Below are positions 59,500-64,000 of a DNA stretch of 64,000 bases, piece by piece; position 1 is the first letter of the stretch, and each line of letters starts with the position of its first letter. A program made the translations under genes and the position numbers. The stretch covers positions 1 through 64,000 of the forward strand of contig NZ_JAODIX010000019.1 of NCBI RefSeq assembly GCF_026586675.1, in the 5' to 3' direction. The notes beneath the pieces are model-generated. The model did not search any database. It saw nothing but the letters and a program-made list of their open reading frames with translations, and was not told the origin of the DNA. This stretch comes from Halorubrum yunnanense. GTDB lineage: Archaea; Halobacteriota; Halobacteria; Halobacteriales; Haloferacaceae.

Positions 59500-60845
59500 G
59501 CGACTCCGAGGCGGGCGCAACGGGCGCGCGAGAGAACCCCCCGGTCCGACGCGTGAGCGACTGGGACGCCGCCCAACTCGCCGAGCTCGCGATCGAGTAC
59601 GGCACGCCCCTCTACGTGCAGGACCTCGACCGCGCCCGCGAGAACTGCGAGCGGCTGCGGGACGCCTTCCCGGACGCCGACGTCCGGTACGCCGTGAAGG
59701 CCCACACCGGCCGCCGGGTCCTCGAGACGGTCCGCGAGGCCGGGCTCGACGCCGAGTGCGCCTCCGCGGGCGAGGTCGACCGCGCGCTCGCGGCCGGCTT
59801 CGGCGGCGACCGCCTCCACTACACCGCGGTCAACCCGCCCGCCCGCGACCTCGACTACGTCGTCGGCGTCGCCGAGGCGGAGCCCGACCTCACGGTCACC
59901 GTCGGCGCCGTCGACACCCTCGATCGGCTCGCCGAGCGCGGCTACGAGGGTCGGGTCTGCGTCCGGGTGAACCCCGGCGTCGGCGCGGGCCACCACGAGA
60001 AGGTCCGGACCGGCGGCGCGGCGAAGTTCGGGATCCCGTCCGACCGCGCCGCCGAGGCGGCCCGCGAGGCCGCAGAGCGCTTCGACGTGGTCGGGGTCCA
60101 CGCCCACGCCGGCTCCGGTATCGACCCGGAGCAGCTGGACAGCCATCGCGAGCTCGTCACCCGGATGGGCGAGCTGGCGCGGGAGCTCACCGATCCCGAC
60201 GGCGACGCCGCCCCTCTCGACCTCGAATACGTCGACGTCGGCGGCGGGTTCGGCGTCCCGTATCAGGAAGACGAGCCTCCGCTCGGTCTCCCGGCGGTCG
60301 CCGAGGCGACCCGCGAGGCCGTCGCGCCGCTGCCCGCGGGCGTCGACCTCGCGATCGAGCCCGGCCGGTACGTCGTCGCCGACGCGGGCGTCCTCCTGAC
60401 GCGCGTGAACACGGTGAAGCCCACGCCCGACGAGCGCGTCGTCGGCGTCGACGCCGGGATGACCGACCTGCTGCGCCCGGCGATGTACGACGCGTACCAC
60501 CCGATTCGGAACCTCGGACGGGGACGGAGCGCCGACGGGGGCGACGCGCCGACCCCCGACGAGCGGGAGGCAACCCCTGTCACGGTCGCCGGACCTATCT
60601 GTGAGACCGGCGATACACTCTGCAAGGACCGAGCGCTCGCCGACCCGACTCGGGGGGACCTCCTCGCGGTCGGGGTCGCGGGCGCCTACGGATACGAGAT
60701 GGCGAGCCAATACAACTCACGACCGCGGCCGGCGGAGGTCGCGCTCGACGACGGAACCGCGACGATCGCCCGACGCCGAGAGGGCCTGCCGGACCTGACC
60801 GCGGTCGAGCGGAACGCCGACACGCCGGCCGGAGGCGACCGATGA
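59496..60845 (+). CDS. lysA: diaminopimelate decarboxylase
   Basis: A 449-residue fold-type III PLP enzyme, last step to lysine. The PLP Lys is in VRYAVKAHTGRRVLETVREA (about 67), followed by DAECASAGEVDRALAAGFGG, VRVNPGVGAGHHEKVRTGGA, GVHAHAGSGIDPEQLDSHRE, VDVGGGFGVPYQEDEPPLGL and EPGRYVVADAGVLLTRVNTV. The Cys near residue 375 in GPICETGDTLCKDRALADPT completes the site at the dimer interface. An acidic loop near 345-360 is haloarchaeal. It lies between dapD and dapF, with 4-bp overlaps on both sides, so tight coupling is expected. Confidence 0.96.
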   Translation: MSDSEAGATGARENPPVRRVSDWDAAQLAELAIEYGTPLYVQDLDRARENCERLRDAFPDADVRYAVKAHTGRRVLETVREAGLDAECASAGEVDRALAAGFGGDRLHYTAVNPPARDLDYVVGVAEAEPDLTVTVGAVDTLDRLAERGYEGRVCVRVNPGVGAGHHEKVRTGGAAKFGIPSDRAAEAAREAAERFDVVGVHAHAGSGIDPEQLDSHRELVTRMGELARELTDPDGDAAPLDLEYVDVGGGFGVPYQEDEPPLGLPAVAEATREAVAPLPAGVDLAIEPGRYVVADAGVLLTRVNTVKPTPDERVVGVDAGMTDLLRPAMYDAYHPIRNLGRGRSADGGDAPTPDEREATPVTVAGPICETGDTLCKDRALADPTRGDLLAVGVAGAYGYEMASQYNSRPRPAEVALDDGTATIARRREGLPDLTAVERNADTPAGGDR

Positions 60846-61792
60846 GCACCCACGCCGTCCCGGTCGAGAAGTACCACGGCACGGGCAACGACTTCCTCGT
60901 CGTCGACGCGAGCGCGCAGAGCGTCGGCGACCGCGCGGCGTTCGCCCGCGCCCACTGCGACCGCGAGACGGGCGTCAACGGGGCGGACTTCGGCGCCGCC
61001 CCCGGAAGCGACGGGGTCGCGGACCGCGACGGCAACGCCGGCCGACGCGGCGCCGACGGCGTTCTCTTTTTAAGCGTCGAGGAGCGGTTCAACCCGACGC
61101 GGGTCGTGATGACGCTCGTCCAGCCCGACGGCTCGACGGCGACGATGTGCGGCAACGGCGCGCGCGTCGTCGCGCTGTGGGCCCACGAACGGACGGGGGA
61201 CCGGGAGTTCATGATCGACACGCAGGCGGGGACGCGGCGCGCCTCGGTGAACGCGGACGCGACCGCCGCGACCATCGAGATGGGAGAGCCGACGTTCGAC
61301 CCCCGCTGGGTCCCGGTCGCGCGGGACGAGCCTCTGATCGACGAGCCGGTCGCGGGGCTGACCGTCACGGCCGTCAACACCGGCGTGCCCCACGCGGTCG
61401 CGTTCGTCGACGGCGGGCGCGACGACCCCGACGGCGTCGACGCGGTCGACCTCGACGCGGTCGCCCCGCCGGTCCGTCACGCCGACGCCTTCCCGGAGGG
61501 CGCAAACGTGAACCTCGCGGCCGTCGTCGACGACGGGAGCGGCGACGGGCCCGCGGTCCTCGACCAGCGCACCTTCGAGCGCGGCGTCGAGGGCGAGACC
61601 CGCTCCTGCGGCACCGGCGCGGTGGCGGTCGTTGCCGCCGCGCGCAGAGTCGGCGCGATCGAGGGCGAGTCGGCCGTGAGTCGGCCGCCGGGCGGCGATC
61701 TCGAGATCACCGTGCCCGACGCGGGCCACGCGACGCTGACCGGGCCCGTCGCCCACGAGTTCAGCGGGACCCTCTCCGCCGACCCGCGATGA
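60842..61792 (+). CDS. dapF: diaminopimelate epimerase
   Basis: A 316-residue two-base epimerase converting LL- to meso-diaminopimelate. Signatures: VEKYHGTGNDFLVVDASAQS, QPDGSTATMCGNGARVVALW with the first catalytic Cys (about 102), GVPHAVAFVD and EGETRSCGTGAVAVVAAARR with the second Cys (about 258). The GTGNDF loop is intact. An insertion rich in Gly and Asp (about 48-75) enlarges the first domain. Overlaps lysA and dapE by 4 bp (ATGA each time). Confidence 0.95.
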   Translation: MSTHAVPVEKYHGTGNDFLVVDASAQSVGDRAAFARAHCDRETGVNGADFGAAPGSDGVADRDGNAGRRGADGVLFLSVEERFNPTRVVMTLVQPDGSTATMCGNGARVVALWAHERTGDREFMIDTQAGTRRASVNADATAATIEMGEPTFDPRWVPVARDEPLIDEPVAGLTVTAVNTGVPHAVAFVDGGRDDPDGVDAVDLDAVAPPVRHADAFPEGANVNLAAVVDDGSGDGPAVLDQRTFERGVEGETRSCGTGAVAVVAAARRVGAIEGESAVSRPPGGDLEITVPDAGHATLTGPVAHEFSGTLSADPR

Positions 61793-63015
61793 GCCGCCCG
61801 CCGTTCGACCCCGTCTCCTTCCTCGAGAGCGCCGTCGGAACCCCCTCTCACGAGTCCGTCGACGAGACTCGCGAGCTCGTCGTCGAGGCGCTCGATCGAC
61901 GCGGGGTTGAAACCGAGGTCGTCGCCGGCGGCTGCGTGCTCGCGGAGAAGCGCTCGCCAGCGCCCGACGCGGGGCCGCACCTCGTGGCCAACACGCACCT
62001 CGACACGGTGACCCCGCACGTCCCGTTCGAGCGGGGAGGGGCTCGCGAAGACGAGCGCGGCGGCGCCACCCCGGACGACGCCACCCCCGACGAAGTAATC
62101 CGCGGGCGGGGCGCCTGCGACGCGAAGGGACCGCTCGCGGCCCTCCTCTCGGGGTTCCTCGCGGCCGAGCCGGAGCGCGGCCGGCTCACGCTCGCGCTCA
62201 CGCCCGACGAGGAGTCGCTGTCGCTCGGCGCGGCGGCGCTGACGGGGGAGCTGCCGGGGACGGAGGACCGCCTCGACGGCGACCTGTTCCTCGTGGGCGA
62301 GCCGACCGGGCTCGACGCGTGTACGGCCGCGAAGGGGCGGTTCCAGGGGACCGTCGAGCTGTCGGGCGTCGCCGCTCACGCCGCTGAGTTCGCGGGCGCG
62401 AACGCGGTCGCGGCCGCGGAGGGCGCGCTCGCGGCGGTCCGGGGCTTCGACGCGGACGCAGACGACCACCCGCAGCTTGGTCCGCCGAAGCTCACGCCGA
62501 CCGTCATCGAGGGCGGCGCGGCGACGAACCAGGTGCCCGCGGAGTGTCGAATCACCGTCGACCGGCGGAGCGTCCCGCCGGAGTCGGCCGAGGGGTTCCG
62601 GTCGTCGTTCGCGGCCGCGGTGCGGGGACGCGTCCCGGACGACGTCGACGTCGACGTCGCGCTCACCGACCGAGAGTCGCCCTTCTTCGAGGCGTTCTCG
62701 ACGGACCCCGACCACGAGCTGGTGGAGGCGGTCGCGGGCGCGGCGCGGGCGGCCGCCGATTCGACCGGACTGCCGACCGATCGCGGCGGCGCGGTGCGCC
62801 CCTTCGGCGCGGCGACGGAGGCGTCGTACTTCGCGCCCGCGCCGACGGTCGTGTTCGGCCCCGGCGACCTCGCCGACGACGCGGGGGCGGTCGCGCACGC
62901 CGAGCGCGAGTACGTCCGGGTGCGGGAGGTGGCGGCGGCCGCGGAGGCGGTCGAGCGCTCGATCGCGGCGCTGCTCGGGGAGGCGGGTTCGACGGGGGCT
63001 GACGACGCCGCCTAG
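61789..63015 (+). CDS. dapE: M20 family deacylase, probable succinyl-diaminopimelate desuccinylase
   Basis: A 408-residue M20 metallopeptidase-like enzyme. Metal-binding motifs: LVANTHLDTVTPHVPF (His, about 70), GRGACDAKGPLAALL with the bridging Asp (about 110), LTPDEESLSLGAAAL with catalytic Glu (about 143) and EPTGLDACTAAKGRFQGTVE. The bimetal core is complete. It directly follows dapF with a 4-bp overlap, which fits desuccinylation of N-succinyl-LL-diaminopimelate. Acetyl-lysine or N-acylamino acid deacylase is the alternative by sequence, but the dapD-containing cluster favours DapE. It overlaps the convergent NYN gene by 4 bp. Confidence 0.9.
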   Translation: MSRPPFDPVSFLESAVGTPSHESVDETRELVVEALDRRGVETEVVAGGCVLAEKRSPAPDAGPHLVANTHLDTVTPHVPFERGGAREDERGGATPDDATPDEVIRGRGACDAKGPLAALLSGFLAAEPERGRLTLALTPDEESLSLGAAALTGELPGTEDRLDGDLFLVGEPTGLDACTAAKGRFQGTVELSGVAAHAAEFAGANAVAAAEGALAAVRGFDADADDHPQLGPPKLTPTVIEGGAATNQVPAECRITVDRRSVPPESAEGFRSSFAAAVRGRVPDDVDVDVALTDRESPFFEAFSTDPDHELVEAVAGAARAAADSTGLPTDRGGAVRPFGAATEASYFAPAPTVVFGPGDLADDAGAVAHAEREYVRVREVAAAAEAVERSIAALLGEAGSTGADDAA

Positions 63016-63509
63016 AGCAGGAACGTCTCCTCCTCCTCGGCGAGGTCGACGAACTCGTCGGCGGCCTCGATCAGCTCGGCGGCGGCGGAGTTGCCGAACC
63101 CCATCGCCTCGACGCGGACACCCTCGTGGCGGAGGTGCGAGCAGAGGCGGGCGAAGTCGCCGTCGCCGGTACAGAGGACGACGGTGTCGACGTGGCTGGC
63201 GAGCGAGACGGCGTCGAGGCTGATCCCGAGGTCCCAGTCGGCCTTCTTCGAGCCGTCCGCGAACGTCTTGATCTCTTTGATCTTCGTCTCGAAGCCGATG
63301 TCGCGGAGCGCCTCGAAGAAGCTCTCCTCCTCCGGCGAGTCGGCGCGGATCACGTACGCGATGGCGCGGACCAGCGCCCGGTCGTTGACGGCGGCCTCCA
63401 GGAGCCCCGAGTAGTCGATGTTCTGCGAGTAGAAGCTCTGTGCGGAGTGGTAGAGGTTCTGCGAGTCGGCGAGCACCGCGACGCGCTGGTCGGGATGGAT
63501 CTCGGTCAT
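63012..63509 (-). CDS. NYN-domain (LabA/DUF88) putative nuclease
   Basis: A 165-residue PIN-like NYN domain protein. MTEIHPDQRVAVLADSQNLY gives the first Asp (VLADSQN), followed by GLLEAAVNDRALVRAIAYVI, KADWDLGISLDAVSLASHVD with central Asp pair, LCTGDGDFARLCSHLRHEGV and VRVEAMGFGNSAAAELIEAA. LabA/DUF88 domains of this form are inferred RNases; the acidic set is complete here. ATG 63509 is preferred over a longer GTG-type start at 63518. It converges with dapE, overlapping by 4 bp. Confidence 0.87.
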   Translation of the reverse strand: MTEIHPDQRVAVLADSQNLYHSAQSFYSQNIDYSGLLEAAVNDRALVRAIAYVIRADSPEEESFFEALRDIGFETKIKEIKTFADGSKKADWDLGISLDAVSLASHVDTVVLCTGDGDFARLCSHLRHEGVRVEAMGFGNSAAAELIEAADEFVDLAEEEETFLL

Positions 63510-63727
63510 ACCGCCCACTTCATCGGCGCGGCTTAGGGGCTTTGGGATCCGGGCGCCGGCCGCCGAGCGGCCTGTCCGGGAATCTCACGGCGATACCGGG
63601 AGATTCCTATTTATAAACTCCGCTGAAATAAAACATTCATTTATATTATATGACTAATTCCGGAAGTAGATCTCGGTCTCATCCGAAAATCTGAAGATTT
63701 TAGTACGTGAATTTGCAGTTCCGTGAT
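63510..63727. other. AT-rich intergenic region
   Basis: 218 bp between divergent genes. It is far more AT-rich than the rest (atttataaactccgctgaaa, ttcatttatattatatgac). For the downstream Tat lipoprotein gene the TATA-like attttagta (63694-63702) is about 25-33 bp ahead of ATG 63728. No coding frame recognised. Confidence 0.55.
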
Positions 63728-64000
63728 ATGTCACGGCGGCACACCGGAGGCGGCAACGACGGTCGGCGCCTCGGACGCCGACAGTGGCTCTCCACGCTCG
63801 GCGTCGGGGGCGCGACCGCGCTCGCCGGCTGTTCGGGTATCGACGGCGATGGTGGCGGTGACGGCGGTGACGGCGACGAAGCGTCCGGCGGCTCCGGCTC
63901 CGCCGGCGGCGACGTCGAACTCGGCGACTTCCCGCGCTTCGGTGTCGGCGACCTCTACGGACAAGCGGTCGCCAGGGACCTCGCAGCGCGGGCGTTCGAC
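63728..64000 (+). CDS. Tat lipoprotein, N-terminal part (runs off the window)
   Basis: Partial, 91 codons seen, open to the window end. The N-terminus MSRRHTGGGNDGRRLGRRQW carries a twin-arginine signal ending in the LSTLGVGGATALAGC lipobox, so the product is exported folded and lipid-anchored. A Gly/Asp/Ser-rich linker (about 38-60) follows, then VELGDFPRFGVGDLYGQAVA. The linker and mature start resemble haloarchaeal solute-binding lipoproteins, but the family cannot be decided from this part. The full gene and its operon lie beyond the window. Confidence 0.8.
   Translation, partial: MSRRHTGGGNDGRRLGRRQWLSTLGVGGATALAGCSGIDGDGGGDGGDGDEASGGSGSAGGDVELGDFPRFGVGDLYGQAVARDLAARAFD

Noticed and set aside
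1-64000. tRNA, 7S RNA, RNase P RNA or rRNA genes
   Set aside because: No T-loop-like GGTTCRAATCC block or other diagnostic sequence was seen on either strand; a covariance search would be decisive.

Overview
The window is a 64 kb, roughly 70% GC chromosomal segment of a haloarchaeon, most likely Halorubrum or a close relative. The main evidence is a 258-residue light-driven proton pump of the archaerhodopsin type, found in Halorubrum. Supporting signs are Asp/Glu-rich proteins with very few Lys, TATA boxes 20-25 bp ahead of start codons (leaderless transcripts), Tat-type lipoproteins, archaeal SRP54, Rio2 and pantoate kinase, and several haloarchaea-only families. I found no tRNA, rRNA, CRISPR array, transposase or prophage gene.

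Layout. 1-6.9 kb: a giant PKD-repeat/beta-propeller surface protein whose 5' end looks broken. 6.9-9.2 kb: an actin-like gene of the salactin type in an operon with an ArlD/E (FlaD/E)-domain protein, then a zinc-ribbon membrane protein. 9.3-11.9 kb: pantoate kinase and SRP54. 12.4-18.6 kb: MFS permease, DUF2237 protein, PolX polymerase with a Mut7-C protein, an unknown protein carrying a palindromic insertion, and an aminotransferase. 18.7-25.4 kb: small membrane proteins, an SDR, methyltransferases, endonuclease IV, lipoate ligase, Rio2 and TrmB. 25.5-30.0 kb: divergent GH13 and GH15 enzymes for alpha-glucan breakdown, next to the TrmB sugar regulator. 30.6-37.3 kb: Rieske protein, Tat lipoprotein, YkgJ-like protein, DHDPS-family aldolase, TRAM protein and a two-domain AAA ATPase. 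37.5-42.9 kb: archaerhodopsin with a small membrane protein, methyltransferase, winged-helix protein, glycosyltransferase and HisF. 43.4-46.7 kb: a pabB-pabA-pabC-like operon. 46.7-56.5 kb: HhH protein, CopD-like protein, AroE, DUF373, SppA, NCS2 permease, coiled-coil protein, riboflavin-pathway reductase, PUA and HD proteins. 56.8-63.0 kb: the six-gene lysine cluster dapA-dapB-dapD-lysA-dapF-dapE, whose genes mostly overlap by 4 bp. The window ends in a truncated Tat lipoprotein gene.

The strongest unexplained signal is a noncoding element of about 400 bp present three times (11957-12345; 30105-30525 inverted; 42940-43376). It has tandem 57-bp leader units with TATA-like cores. Conserved sequence blocks follow, separated by hairpins whose arms differ between copies but stay complementary. 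This points to selection on structure, so the element may be a structured RNA or a structured repeat. A related palindrome, with an inner TTC-loop hairpin, sits in frame inside the gene at 16636-17343 between direct repeats. A second structured repeat is an array of seven 31-32 bp hairpin units directly upstream of aroE.
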